64,000 bases of DNA from positions 124,001-188,000 of the forward strand of contig CAJZIA020000005.1 in the NCBI GenBank assembly GCA_916048095.2, in the 5' to 3' direction. The translations under genes were made by a program, and so were the position numbers. The DNA comes from Sacculina carcini (Eukaryota > Arthropoda > Thecostraca > Sacculinidae). Shown piece after piece: positions 12,246 through 27,470 of this stretch. The number at the start of each line of letters is the position of its first letter. The stretch's first letter is position 1. The notes beneath the pieces are model-generated. The model saw only the letters and a program-made list of their open reading frames with translations, did not search any database and was not told the DNA's origin.

Positions 12246-14191
12246 CACTTATGTAACACTTAGGTAACTCTTAGGTAACACTTAGGTAGCACTTAGGTAA
12301 CACTTAGGGTACACTTAGGTAACACTTAGGTAACACTTGGGTAACACTTAGGTAACACTTAGGTAACACTTAGGGTACACTTAGGTAACACTTAGGGTAC
12401 ACTTAGGTAACACTTAGGGCACACTTAGGTAACACTTAGGTAACACTTAGGTAACACTTAGGTAACACTTAGGGCACACTTAGGTAACACTTAGGGCACA
12501 CTTAGGTAACACTTAGGGCACACTTAGGTAACACTTAGGGCACACTTAGGTAACACTTAGGGTACACTTAGGTAACACTTAGGGCACACTTAGGTAACAC
12601 TTGGGCACACTTAGGTAACACTTAGGGCACACTTAGGTAACACTTAGGGCACACTTAGGTAACACTTAGGTAACACTTAGGTAACACTTAGGGCACACTT
12701 AGGTAACACTTAGGGCACACTTAGGTAACACTTAGGGCACACTTAGGTAACACTTAGGGCACACTTAGGTAACACTTAGGGCGCACTAAGGTAACACTTA
12801 GGGCACACTTAGGTAACACTTAGGGCACACTTAGGTAACACTTAGGGCACACTTAGGTAACACTTAGGGCACACTTAGGTAACACTTAGGGCACACTTAG
12901 ATAACACTTAGGTAACACTTAGGTAACACTTGGGTAACACTTAGGTAACACTTAGGTAACACTTAGGGTACACTTAGGTAACACTTAGGGCACACTTAGG
13001 TAACACTTAGGGCACACTTAGGTAACACTTAGGTAACACTTAGGTAACACTTAGGTAACACTTAGGGCACACTTAGGTAACACTTATGTAACACTTAGGT
13101 AACTCTTAGGTAACACTTATGTAGCACTTAGGTAACACTTAGGGCACACTTAGGTAACACTTAGGGCACACTTAGGTAACACTTAGGGCACACTTAGGTA
13201 ACACTTAGGGCACACTTAGGTAACACTTAGGTAACACTTAGGGCACACTTAGGTAACACTTAGGTAACACTTGGGTAACACTTAGGTAACACTTAGGTAA
13301 CACTTAGGGTACACTTAGGTAACACTTAGGGTACACTTAGGTAACACTAAGGGCACACTTAGGTAACACTTAGGTAACACTTAGGTAACACTTAGGTAAC
13401 ACTTAGGTAACACTTAGGTAACACTTAGGGCACACTTAGGTAACACTTATGTAACACTTAGGTAACTCTTAGGTAACACTTAGGTAGCACTTAGGTAACA
13501 CTTAGGGTACACTTAGGTAACACTTAGGGCACACCTAGGTAACACTTAGGGCACACTTAGGTAACACTTAGGGCGCACTAAGGTAACACTTAGGGCACAC
13601 TTAGGTAACACTTAGGGCACACTTAGGTAACACTTAGGGCACACTTAGGTAACACTTAGGGCACACTTAGGTAACACTTAGGGCACAATTAGGTAACACT
13701 TATGTAACACTTAGGTAACTCTTAGGTAACACTTAGGTAGCACTTAGGTAACACTTAGGGTACACTTAGGTAACACTTAGGGCACACCTAGGTAACACTT
13801 AGGGCACACTTAGGTAACACTTAGGGCGCAATAAGGTAACACTTAGGGCACACTTAGGTAACACTTAGGGCACACTTAGGTAACACTTAGGGCACACTTA
13901 GGTAACACTTAAGGCACACTTAGGTAACACTTAGGGCACACTTAGGTAACACTTAGGGCACACTTAGGTAACACTTAGGGCACACTTAGGTAACACTTAG
14001 GGCACACTTAGATAACACTTAGGTAACACTTGGGTAACACTTGGGTAACACTTAGGTAACACTTAGGTAACACTTAGGGTACACTTAGGTAACACTTAGG
14101 GCACACTTAGGTAACACTTAGGGCACACTTAGGTAACACTTAGGTAACACTTAGGTAACACTTAGGTAACACTTAGGGCACACTTAGGTAA
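12246..14191 (+). repeat. 835-bp block then 363, 253 and 495-bp blocks
   Basis: The first block is the last in the window to carry CACTTGGGCA (12,598-12,607). The later blocks introduce markers absent upstream: CACCTAGG-type monomers (near 13,531), CAATTAGGTAA (near 13,686) and a CpG-bearing pair reading CGCAATAAGG (near 13,828). These markers are common from here on, so this is a transition between two HOR sub-domains. Confidence 0.75.
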
Positions 14192-17100
14192 CACATATGT
14201 AACACTTAGGTAACTCTTAGGTAACACTTAGGTAGCACTTAGGTAACACTTAGGGCACACTTAGGTAACACTTAGGGCACACTTAGGTAACACTTAGGGC
14301 ACACTTAGGTAACACTTAGGGCACACTTAGGTAACACTTAGGTAACACTTAGGGCACACTTAGGTAACACTTAGGTAACACTTGGGTAACACTTAGGTAA
14401 CACTTAGGTAACACTTAGGGTACACTTAGGTAACACTTAGGGTACACTTAGGTAACACTTAGGGCACACTTAGGTAACACTTAGGTAACACTTAGGTAAC
14501 ACTTAGGTAACACTTAGGGCACACTTAGGTAACACTTATGTAACACTTAGGTAACTCTTAGGTAACACTTAGGTAGCACTTAGGTAACACTTAGGGTACA
14601 CTTAGGTAACACTTAGGTAACACTTGGGTAACACTTAGGTAACACTTAGGTAACACTTAGGGTACACTTAGGTAACACTTAGGGTACACTTAGGTAACAC
14701 TTAGGGCACACTTAGGTAACACTTAGGTAACACTTAGGTAACACTTAGGTAACACTTAGGGCACACTTAGGTAACACTTATGTAACACTTAGGTAACTCT
14801 TAGGTAACACTTAGGTAGCACTTAGGTAACACTTAGGGTACACTTAGGTAACACTTAGGGCACACTTAGGTAACACTTGGGGCACACTTAGGTAACACTT
14901 AGGGCACACTTAGGTAACACTTAGGGCACACTTATGTAACACTTAGGGTACACTTAGGTAACACTTAGGGTACACTTAGGTAACACTTAGGGCACACTTA
15001 GGTAACACTTAGGTAACACTTAGGTAACACTTAGGGCACACTTAGGTAACACTTATGTAACACTTAGGTAACTCTTAGGTAACACTTAGGTAGCACTTAG
15101 GTAACACTTAGGGTACACTTAGGTAACACTTAGGGCACACTTAGGTAACACTTGGGGCACACTAAGGTAACACTTAGGGCACACTTAGGTAACACTTAGG
15201 GCACACTTAGGTAACACTTAGGGCACACTTAGGTAACACTTAGGGCACACTTAGGGCACACTTAGGGCACACTTAGGTAACACTTAGGGCACACTTAGGT
15301 AACACTTAGGGCACACTTAGGTAACACTTAGGGCACACTTAGGTAACACTTAGGTAACACTTAGGGCACACTTAGGTAACACTTAGGGCACACTTAGGTA
15401 ACACTTAGGGCACACTTAGGTAACACTTAGGGCACACTTAGGTAACACTTAGGGCACACTTAGGTAACACTTAGGGCACACTTAGGTAACACTTAGGGTA
15501 CACTTAGGTAACACTTAGGGCACACTTAGGTAACACTTAGGGCACACTTAGGTAACACTTAGGGCACACTTAGGTAACACTTAGGGCACACTTAGGTAAC
15601 ACTTAGGGCGCACTAAGGTAACACTTAGGGCACACTTAGGTAACACTTAGGGCACACTTAGGTAACACTTAGGGCACACTTAGGTAACACTTAGGGCACA
15701 CTTAGGTAACACTTAGGGCACACTTAGATAACACTTAGGTAACACTTAGGTAACACTTGGGTAACACTTAGGTAACACTTAGGTAACACTTAGGGTACAC
15801 TTAGGTAACACTTAGGGCACACTTAGGTAACACTTAGGGCACACTTAGGTAACACTTAGGTAACACTTAGGTAACACTTAGGTAACACTTAGGGCACACT
15901 TAGGTAACACTTATGTAACACTTAGGTAACTCTTAGGTAACACTTATGTAGCACTTAGGTAACACTTAGGGCACACTTAGGTAACACTTAGGGCACACTT
16001 AGGTAACACTTAGGGCACACTTAGGTAACACTTAGGGCACACTTAGGTAACACTTAGGTAACACTTAGGGCACACTTAGGTAACACTTAGGTAACACTTG
16101 GGTAACACTTAGGTAACACTTAGGTAACACTTAGGGTACACTTAGGTAACACTTAGGGTACACTTAGGTAACACTTAGGGCACACTTAGGTAACACTTAG
16201 GTAACACTTAGGTAACACTTAGGTAACACTTAGGTAACACTTAGGGCACACTTAGGTAACACTTATGTAACACTTAGGTAACTCTTAGGTAACACTTAGG
16301 TAGCACTTAGGTAACACTTAGGGTACACTTAGGTAACACTTAGGGCACACCTAGGTAACACTTAGGGCACACTTAGGTAACACTTAGGGCGCACTAAGGT
16401 AACACTTAGGGCACACTTAGGTAACACTTAGGGCACACTTAGGTAACACTTAGGGCACACTTAGGTAACACTTAGGGCACACTTAGGTAACACTTAGGGC
16501 ACAATTAGGTAACACTTATGTAACACTTAGGTAACTCTTAGGTAACACTTAGGTAGCACTTAGGTAACACTTAGGGTACACTTAGGTAACACTTAGGGCA
16601 CACCTAGGTAACACTTAGGGCACACTTAGGTAACACTTAGGGCGCACTAAGGTAACACTTAGGGCACACTTAGGTAACACTTAGGGCACACTTAGGTAAC
16701 ACTTAGGGCACACTTAGGGCACACTTAGGGCACACTTAGGTAACACTTAGGGCACACTTAGGTAACACTTAGGGCACACTTAGGTAACACTTAGGGCACA
16801 CTTAGGTCACACTTAGGTAACACTTAGGTAACACTTGGGTAACACTTAGGTAACACTTAGGTAACACTTAGGGTACACTTAGGTAACACTTAGGGTACAC
16901 TTAGGTAACACTTAAGGCACACTTAGGTAACACTTAGGTAACACTTAGGTAACACTTAGGTAACACTTAGGGCACACTTAGGTAACACTTAGGGCATACT
17001 TAGGTAACACTTAGGGCGCACTAAGGTAACACTTAGGGCACACTTAGGTAACACTTAGGGCACACTTAGGTAACACTTAAGGCACACTTAGGTAACACTT

Positions 17101-17769
17101 AGGGCACACTTAGGTAACACTTAGGGCACACTTAGGTAACACTTAGGGCACACTTAGGTAACACTTAGGGCGCACTAAGGTAACACTTAGGGCACACTTA
17201 GGTAACACTTAGGGCACACTTAGGTAACACTTAGGGCACACTTAGGTAACACTTAGGGCACACTTAGGTAACACTTAGGGCACACTTAGATAACACTTAG
17301 GTAACACTTAGGTAACACTTGGGTAACACTTAGGTAACACTTAGGTAACACTTAGGGTACACTTAGGTAACACTTAGGGCACACTTAGGTAACACTTAGG
17401 GCACACTTAGGTAACACTTAGGTAACACTTAGGTAACACTTAGGTAACACTTAGGGCACACTTAGGTAACACTTATGTAACACTTAGGTAACTCTTAGGT
17501 AACACTTATGTAGCACTTAGGTAACACTTAGGGCACACTTAGGTAACACTTAGGGCACACTTAGGTAACACTTAGGGCACACTTAGGTAACACTTAGGGC
17601 ACACTTAGGTAACACTTAGGTAACACTTAGGGCACACTTAGGTAACACTTAGGTAACACTTGGGTAACACTTAGGTAACACTTAGGTAACACTTAGGGTA
17701 CACTTAGGTAACACTTAGGGTACACTTAGGTAACACTTAGGGCACACTTAGGTAACACTTAGGTAACAC
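14192..17769 (+). repeat. Mixed HOR blocks (341, 242, 275, 858, 352, 253, 957 bp)
   Basis: Opens with the 341-242 pair, then a 275-bp block (the 286-bp type with three instead of four B in its tail), then an 858-bp block rich in B-P dimers with CpG at about 15,609. The 352-253 pair that follows (m-type then S-type with CACCTAGG and CAATT markers) recurs at 20,615, 25,465, 43,104 and 47,316. The 957-bp block carries the D/K/TACTT/CpG/triple-P/R signature with two CpG pairs. Confidence 0.75.
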
Positions 17770-20700
17770 TTAGGTAACACTTAGGTAACACTTAGGGCAC
17801 ACTTAGGTAACACTTATGTAACACTTAGGTAACACTTAGGTAACACTTAGGTAGCACTTAGGTAACACTTAGGGTACACTTAGGTAACACTTAGGGCACA
17901 CCTAGGTAACACTTAGGGCACACTTAGGTAACACTTAGGGCGCACTAAGGTAACACTTAGGGCACACTTAGGTAACACTTAGGGCACACTTAGGTAACAC
18001 TTAGGGCACACTTAGGTAACACTTAGGGCACACTTAGGTAACACTTAGGGCACAATTAGGTAACACTTATGTAACACTTAGGTAACTCTTAGGTAACACT
18101 TAGGTAGCACTTAGGTAACACTTAGGGTACACTTAGGTAACACTTAGGGCACACTTAGGTAACACTTAGGGCACACTTAGGTAACACTTAGGGCGCACTA
18201 AGGTAACACTTAGGGCACACTTAGGTAACACTTAGGGCACACTTAGGTAACACTTAGGGCACACTTAGGGCACACTTAGGGCACACTTAGGTAACACTTA
18301 GGGCACACTTAGGTAACACTTAGGGCACACTTAGGTAACACTTAGGGCACACTTAGGTCACACTTAGGTAACACTTAGGTAACACTTGGGTAACACTTAG
18401 GTAACACTTAGGTAACACTTAGGGTACACTTAGGTAACACTTAGGGTACACTTAGGTAACACTTAAGGCACACTTAGGTAACACTTAGGTAACACTTAGG
18501 TAACACTTAGGTAACACTTAGGGCACACTTAGGTAACACTTAGGGCATACTTAGGTAACACTTAGGGCGCACTAAGGTAACACTTAGGGCACACTTAGGT
18601 AACACTTAGGGCACACTTAGGTAACACTTAAGGCACACTTAGGTAACACTTAGGGCACACTTAGGTAACACTTAGGGCACACTTAGGTAACACTTAGGGC
18701 ACACTTAGGTAACACTTAGGGCACACTTAGATAACACTTAGGTAACACTTGGGTAACACTTGGGTAACACTTAGGTAACACTTAGGTAACACTTAGGGTA
18801 CACTTAGGTAACACTTAGGGCACACTTAGGTAACACTTAGGGCACACTTAGGTAACACTTAGGTAACACTTAGGTAACACTTAGGTAACACTTAGGGCAC
18901 ACTTAGGTAACACATATGTAACACTTAGGTAACTCTTAGGTAACACTTAGGTAGCACTTAGGTAACACTTAGGGCACACTTAGGTAACACTTAGGGCACA
19001 CTTAGGTAACACTTAGGGCACACTTAGGTAACACTTAGGGCACACTTAGGTAACACTTAGGTAACACTTAGGGCACACTTAGGTAACACTTAGGTAACAC
19101 TTGGGTAACACTTAGGTAACACTTAGGTAACACTTAGGGTACACTTAGGTAACACTTAGGGTACACTTAGGTAACACTTAGGGCACACTTAGGTAACACT
19201 TAGGTAACACTTAGGTAACACTTAGGTAACACTTAGGGCACACTTAGGTAACACTTATGTAACACTTAGGTAACTCTTAGGTAACACTTAGGTAGCACTT
19301 AGGTAACACTTAGGGTACACTTAGGTAACACTTAGGTAACACTTGGGTAACACTTAGGTAACACTTAGGTAACACTTAGGGTACACTTAGGTAACACTTA
19401 GGGTACACTTAGGTAACACTTAGGGCACACTTAGGTAACACTTAGGTAACACTTAGGTAACACTTAGGTAACACTTAGGGCACACTTAGGTAACACTTAT
19501 GTAACACTTAGGTAACTCTTAGGTAACACTTAGGTAGCACTTAGGTAACACTTAGGGTACACTTAGGTAACACTTAGGGCACACTTAGGTAACACTTGGG
19601 GCACACTTAGGTAACACTTAGGGCACACTTAGGTAACACTTAGGGCACACTTATGTAACACTTAGGGTACACTTAGGTAACACTTAGGGTACACTTAGGT
19701 AACACTTAGGGCACACTTAGGTAACACTTAGGTAACACTTAGGTAACACTTAGGTAACACTTAGGGCACACTTAGGTAACACTTATGTAACACTTAGGTA
19801 ACTCTTAGGTAACACTTAGGTAGCACTTAGGTAACACTTAGGGTACACTTAGGTAACACTTAGGGCACACTTAGGTAACACTTGGGGCACACTTAGGTAA
19901 CACTTAGGGCACACTTAGGTAACACTTAGGGCACACTTATGTAACACTTAGGGTACACTTAGGTAACACTTAGGGCACACTTAGGTAACACTTAGGCACA
20001 CTTAGGTAACACTTAGGGCACACTTAGGTAACACTTAGGGCACACTTAGGTAACACTTAGGTAACACTTAGGGCACACTTAGGTAACACTTAGGGCACAC
20101 TTAGGTAACACTTAGGTAACACTTAGGGCACACTTAGGTAACACTTAGGGCACACTTAGGTAACACTTAGGGCGCACTAAGGTAACACTTAGGGCACACT
20201 TAGGTAACACTTAGGGCACACTTAGGTAACACTTAGGTAACACTTAGGGCACACTTAGGTAACACTTAGGGCACACTTAGGTAACACTTAGGGCACACTT
20301 AGGTAACACTTAGGGCGCACTAAGGTAACACTTAGGGCACACTTAGGTAACACTTAGGGCACACTTAGGTAACACTTAGGGCACACTTAGGTAACACTTA
20401 GGGCACACTTAGGTAACACTTAGGGCACACTTAGATAACACTTAGGTAACACTTAGGTAACACTTGGGTAACACTTAGGTAACACTTAGGTAACACTTAG
20501 GGTACACTTAGGTAACACTTAGGGCACACTTAGGTAACACTTAGGGCACACTTAGGTAACACTTAGGTAACACTTAGGTAACACTTAGGTAACACTTAGG
20601 GCACACTTAGGTAACACTTATGTAACACTTAGGTAACTCTTAGGTAACACTTATGTAGCACTTAGGTAACACTTAGGGCACACTTAGGTAACACTTAGGG

Positions 20701-22620
20701 CACACTTAGGTAACACTTAGGGCACACTTAGGTAACACTTAGGGCACACTTAGGTAACACTTAGGTAACACTTAGGGCACACTTAGGTAACACTTAGGTA
20801 ACACTTGGGTAACACTTAGGTAACACTTAGGTAACACTTAGGGTACACTTAGGTAACACTTAGGGTACACTTAGGTAACACTTAGGGCACACTTAGGTAA
20901 CACTTAGGTAACACTTAGGTAACACTTAGGTAACACTTAGGTAACACTTAGGGCACACTTAGGTAACACTTATGTAACACTTAGGTAACTCTTAGGTAAC
21001 ACTTAGGTAGCACTTAGGTAACACTTAGGGTACACTTAGGTAACACTTAGGGCACACCTAGGTAACACTTAGGGCACACTTAGGTAACACTTAGGGCGCA
21101 CTAAGGTAACACTTAGGGCACACTTAGGTAACACTTAGGGCACACTTAGGTAACACTTAGGGCACACTTAGGTAACACTTAGGGCACACTTAGGTAACAC
21201 TTAGGGCACAATTAGGTAACACTTATGTAACACTTAGGTAACTCTTAGGTAACACTTAGGTAGCACTTAGGTAACACTTAGGGTACACTTAGGTAACACT
21301 TAGGGCACACCTAGGTAACACTTAGGGCACACTTAGGTAACACTTAGGGCACACTTAGGTAACACTTAGGGCACACTTAGGTAACACTTAGGGCACAATT
21401 AGGTAACACTTATGTAACACTTAGGTAACTCTTAGGTAACACTTAGGTAGCACTTAGGTAACACTTAGGGTACACTTAGGTAACACTTAGGGCACACCTA
21501 GGTAACACTTAGGGCACACTTAGGTAACACTTAGGGCGCAATAAGGTAACACTTAGGGCACACTTAGGTAACACTTAGGGCACACTTAGGTAACACTTAG
21601 GGCACACTTAGGTAACACTTAAGGCACACTTAGGTAACACTTAGGGCACACTTAGGTAACACTTAGGGCACACTTAGGTAACACTTAGGGCACACTTAGG
21701 TAACACTTAGGGCACACTTAGATAACACTTAGGTAACACTTGGGTAACACTTGGGTAACACTTAGGTAACACTTAGGTAACACTTAGGGTACACTTAGGT
21801 AACACTTAGGGCACACTTAGGTAACACTTAGGGCACACTTAGGTAACACTTAGGTAACACTTAGGTAACACTTAGGTAACACTTAGGGCACACTTAGGTA
21901 ACACATATGTAACACTTAGGTAACTCTTAGGTAACACTTAGGTAGCACTTAGGTAACACTTAGGGCACACTTAGGTAACACTTAGGGCACACTTAGGTAA
22001 CACTTAGGGCACACTTAGGTAACACTTAGGGCACACTTAGGTCACACTTAGGTAACACTTAGGTAACACTTGGTTAACACTTAGGTAACACTTAGGGCAC
22101 ACTTAGGTAACACTTAGGGCACACTTAGATAACACTTAGGTAACACTTGGGTAACACTTGGGTAACACTTAGGTAACACTTAGGTAACACTTAGGGTACA
22201 CTTAGGTAACACTTAGGGCACACTTAGGTAACACTTAGGGCACACTTAGGTAACACTTAGGTAACACTTAGGTAACACTTAGGTAACTCTTAGGTAACAC
22301 TTAGGTAGCACTTAGGTAACACTTAGGGCACACTTAGGTAACACTTAGGGCACACTTAGATAACACTTGGGTAACACTTAGGTAACACTTAGGTAACACT
22401 TAGGGTACACTTAGGTAACACTTAGGGTACACTTAGGTAACACTTAAGGCACACTTAGGTAACACTTAGGTAACACTTAGGTAACACTTAGGTAACACTT
22501 AGGGCACACTTAGGTAACACTTAGGGCATACTTAGGTAACACTTAGGGCGCACTAAGGTAACACTTAGGGCACACTTAGGTAACACTTAGGGCACACTTA
22601 GGTAACACTTAGGGCACACT
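17770..22620 (+). repeat. 4,850-bp tandem duplication, copy 1
   Basis: Z spacings from 18,086 are 847, 341, 242, 286, 835, 352, 253, 187, 495, 363. The identical series starts again at 22,936. The unit is 441 monomers less one base, the missing base being the 10-bp CACTTAGGCA at 19,989-19,998. Differences I can see from copy 2: Z is B at about 17,832; CACTT replaces CACCT near 18,163; CAATT replaces CACTT near 21,388; CACCT replaces CACTT near 21,497. That is about four changes in 4,850 bp, so the duplication is young or recently homogenised. Confidence 0.85.
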
Positions 22621-25600
22621 TAGGTAACACTTAGGTAACACTTAGGGCACACTTAGGTAACACTTATGTAACACTTAGGTAACTCTTAGGTAACACTTAG
22701 GTAGCACTTAGGTAACACTTAGGGTACACTTAGGTAACACTTAGGGCACACCTAGGTAACACTTAGGGCACACTTAGGTAACACTTAGGGCGCACTAAGG
22801 TAACACTTAGGGCACACTTAGGTAACACTTAGGGCACACTTAGGTAACACTTAGGGCACACTTAGGTAACACTTAGGGCACACTTAGGTAACACTTAGGG
22901 CACAATTAGGTAACACTTATGTAACACTTAGGTAACTCTTAGGTAACACTTAGGTAGCACTTAGGTAACACTTAGGGTACACTTAGGTAACACTTAGGGC
23001 ACACCTAGGTAACACTTAGGGCACACTTAGGTAACACTTAGGGCGCACTAAGGTAACACTTAGGGCACACTTAGGTAACACTTAGGGCACACTTAGGTAA
23101 CACTTAGGGCACACTTAGGGCACACTTAGGGCACACTTAGGTAACACTTAGGGCACACTTAGGTAACACTTAGGGCACACTTAGGTAACACTTAGGGCAC
23201 ACTTAGGTCACACTTAGGTAACACTTAGGTAACACTTGGGTAACACTTAGGTAACACTTAGGTAACACTTAGGGTACACTTAGGTAACACTTAGGGTACA
23301 CTTAGGTAACACTTAAGGCACACTTAGGTAACACTTAGGTAACACTTAGGTAACACTTAGGTAACACTTAGGGCACACTTAGGTAACACTTAGGGCATAC
23401 TTAGGTAACACTTAGGGCGCACTAAGGTAACACTTAGGGCACACTTAGGTAACACTTAGGGCACACTTAGGTAACACTTAAGGCACACTTAGGTAACACT
23501 TAGGGCACACTTAGGTAACACTTAGGGCACACTTAGGTAACACTTAGGGCACACTTAGGTAACACTTAGGGCACACTTAGATAACACTTAGGTAACACTT
23601 GGGTAACACTTGGGTAACACTTAGGTAACACTTAGGTAACACTTAGGGTACACTTAGGTAACACTTAGGGCACACTTAGGTAACACTTAGGGCACACTTA
23701 GGTAACACTTAGGTAACACTTAGGTAACACTTAGGTAACACTTAGGGCACACTTAGGTAACACATATGTAACACTTAGGTAACTCTTAGGTAACACTTAG
23801 GTAGCACTTAGGTAACACTTAGGGCACACTTAGGTAACACTTAGGGCACACTTAGGTAACACTTAGGGCACACTTAGGTAACACTTAGGGCACACTTAGG
23901 TAACACTTAGGTAACACTTAGGGCACACTTAGGTAACACTTAGGTAACACTTGGGTAACACTTAGGTAACACTTAGGTAACACTTAGGGTACACTTAGGT
24001 AACACTTAGGGTACACTTAGGTAACACTTAGGGCACACTTAGGTAACACTTAGGTAACACTTAGGTAACACTTAGGTAACACTTAGGGCACACTTAGGTA
24101 ACACTTATGTAACACTTAGGTAACTCTTAGGTAACACTTAGGTAGCACTTAGGTAACACTTAGGGTACACTTAGGTAACACTTAGGTAACACTTGGGTAA
24201 CACTTAGGTAACACTTAGGTAACACTTAGGGTACACTTAGGTAACACTTAGGGTACACTTAGGTAACACTTAGGGCACACTTAGGTAACACTTAGGTAAC
24301 ACTTAGGTAACACTTAGGTAACACTTAGGGCACACTTAGGTAACACTTATGTAACACTTAGGTAACTCTTAGGTAACACTTAGGTAGCACTTAGGTAACA
24401 CTTAGGGTACACTTAGGTAACACTTAGGGCACACTTAGGTAACACTTGGGGCACACTTAGGTAACACTTAGGGCACACTTAGGTAACACTTAGGGCACAC
24501 TTATGTAACACTTAGGGTACACTTAGGTAACACTTAGGGTACACTTAGGTAACACTTAGGGCACACTTAGGTAACACTTAGGTAACACTTAGGTAACACT
24601 TAGGTAACACTTAGGGCACACTTAGGTAACACTTATGTAACACTTAGGTAACTCTTAGGTAACACTTAGGTAGCACTTAGGTAACACTTAGGGTACACTT
24701 AGGTAACACTTAGGGCACACTTAGGTAACACTTGGGGCACACTTAGGTAACACTTAGGGCACACTTAGGTAACACTTAGGGCACACTTATGTAACACTTA
24801 GGGTACACTTAGGTAACACTTAGGGCACACTTAGGTAACACTTAGGCACACTTAGGTAACACTTAGGGCACACTTAGGTAACACTTAGGGCACACTTAGG
24901 TAACACTTAGGTAACACTTAGGGCACACTTAGGTAACACTTAGGGCACACTTAGGTAACACTTAGGTAACACTTAGGGCACACTTAGGTAACACTTAGGG
25001 CACACTTAGGTAACACTTAGGGCGCACTAAGGTAACACTTAGGGCACACTTAGGTAACACTTAGGGCACACTTAGGTAACACTTAGGTAACACTTAGGGC
25101 ACACTTAGGTAACACTTAGGGCACACTTAGGTAACACTTAGGGCACACTTAGGTAACACTTAGGGCGCACTAAGGTAACACTTAGGGCACACTTAGGTAA
25201 CACTTAGGGCACACTTAGGTAACACTTAGGGCACACTTAGGTAACACTTAGGGCACACTTAGGTAACACTTAGGGCACACTTAGATAACACTTAGGTAAC
25301 ACTTAGGTAACACTTGGGTAACACTTAGGTAACACTTAGGTAACACTTAGGGTACACTTAGGTAACACTTAGGGCACACTTAGGTAACACTTAGGGCACA
25401 CTTAGGTAACACTTAGGTAACACTTAGGTAACACTTAGGTAACACTTAGGGCACACTTAGGTAACACTTATGTAACACTTAGGTAACTCTTAGGTAACAC
25501 TTATGTAGCACTTAGGTAACACTTAGGGCACACTTAGGTAACACTTAGGGCACACTTAGGTAACACTTAGGGCACACTTAGGTAACACTTAGGGCACACT

Positions 25601-27470
25601 TAGGTAACACTTAGGTAACACTTAGGGCACACTTAGGTAACACTTAGGTAACACTTGGGTAACACTTAGGTAACACTTAGGTAACACTTAGGGTACACTT
25701 AGGTAACACTTAGGGTACACTTAGGTAACACTTAGGGCACACTTAGGTAACACTTAGGTAACACTTAGGTAACACTTAGGTAACACTTAGGTAACACTTA
25801 GGGCACACTTAGGTAACACTTATGTAACACTTAGGTAACTCTTAGGTAACACTTAGGTAGCACTTAGGTAACACTTAGGGTACACTTAGGTAACACTTAG
25901 GGCACACCTAGGTAACACTTAGGGCACACTTAGGTAACACTTAGGGCGCACTAAGGTAACACTTAGGGCACACTTAGGTAACACTTAGGGCACACTTAGG
26001 TAACACTTAGGGCACACTTAGGTAACACTTAGGGCACACTTAGGTAACACTTAGGGCACAATTAGGTAACACTTATGTAACACTTAGGTAACTCTTAGGT
26101 AACACTTAGGTAGCACTTAGGTAACACTTAGGGTACACTTAGGTAACACTTAGGGCACACCTAGGTAACACTTAGGGCACACTTAGGTAACACTTAGGGC
26201 ACACTTAGGTAACACTTAGGGCACACTTAGGTAACACTTAGGGCACACTTAGGTAACACTTATGTAACACTTAGGTAACTCTTAGGTAACACTTAGGTAG
26301 CACTTAGGTAACACTTAGGGTACACTTAGGTAACACTTAGGGCACACTTAGGTAACACTTAGGGCACACTTAGGTAACACTTAGGGCGCAATAAGGTAAC
26401 ACTTAGGGCACACTTAGGTAACACTTAGGGCACACTTAGGTAACACTTAGGGCACACTTAGGTAACACTTAAGGCACACTTAGGTAACACTTAGGGCACA
26501 CTTAGGTAACACTTAGGGCACACTTAGGTAACACTTAGGGCACACTTAGGTAACACTTAGGGCACACTTAGATAACACTTAGGTAACACTTGGGTAACAC
26601 TTGGGTAACACTTAGGTAACACTTAGGTAACACTTAGGGTACACTTAGGTAACACTTAGGGCACACTTAGGTAACACTTAGGGCACACTTAGGTAACACT
26701 TAGGTAACACTTAGGTAACACTTAGGTAACACTTAGGGCACACTTAGGTAACACATATGTAACACTTAGGTAACTCTTAGGTAACACTTAGGTAGCACTT
26801 AGGTAACACTTAGGGCACACTTAGGTAACACTTAGGGCACACTTAGGTAACACTTAGGGCACACTTAGGTAACACTTAGGGCACACTTAGGTCACACTTA
26901 GGTAACACTTAGGTAACACTTGGTTAACACTTAGGTAACACTTAGGGCACACTTAGGTAACACTTAGGGCACACTTAGATAACACTTAGGTAACACTTGG
27001 GTAACACTTGGGTAACACTTAGGTAACACTTAGGTAACACTTAGGGTACACTTAGGTAACACTTAGGGCACACTTAGGTAACACTTAGGGCACACTTAGG
27101 TAACACTTAGGTAACACTTAGGTAACACTTAGGTAACTCTTAGGTAACACTTAGGTAGCACTTAGGTAACACTTAGGGCACACTTAGGTAACACTTAGGG
27201 CACACTTAGATAACACTTGGGTAACACTTAGGTAACACTTAGGTAACACTTAGGGTACACTTAGGTAACACTTAGGGTACACTTAGGTAACACTTAAGGC
27301 ACACTTAGGTAACACTTAGGTAACACTTAGGTAACACTTAGGTAACACTTAGGGCACACTTAGGTAACACTTAGGGCATACTTAGGTAACACTTAGGGCG
27401 CACTAAGGTAACACTTAGGGCACACTTAGGTAACACTTAGGGCACACTTAGGTAACACTTAGGGCACACT
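22621..27470 (+). repeat. 4,850-bp tandem duplication, copy 2
   Basis: Matches 17,770-22,620 at an offset of 4,850 bp, with its 10-bp CACTTAGGCA monomer at 24,839-24,848. Similarity to copy 1 ends near 27,480. There copy 2 continues into a run of three P monomers, while copy 1 (near 22,630) had jumped back to the start of the unit. The junction near 22,620-22,630 is therefore the duplication joint, lying in an ordinary B-rich stretch. Confidence 0.85.

Larger units (their letters stand above)
701..12607 (+). repeat. 10-bp monomer class CACTTGGGCA (six sites)
   Basis: Six monomers are one base short and read CACTTGGGCA: 701-710, 3,747-3,756, 6,155-6,164, 7,793-7,802, 10,058-10,067 and 12,598-12,607. 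All lie in 835-bp or 593-bp blocks and none occurs after 12.6 kb. They explain why these intervals are 11n minus 1. The start and end given span the six sites; the DNA between is ordinary array. Confidence 0.88.
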
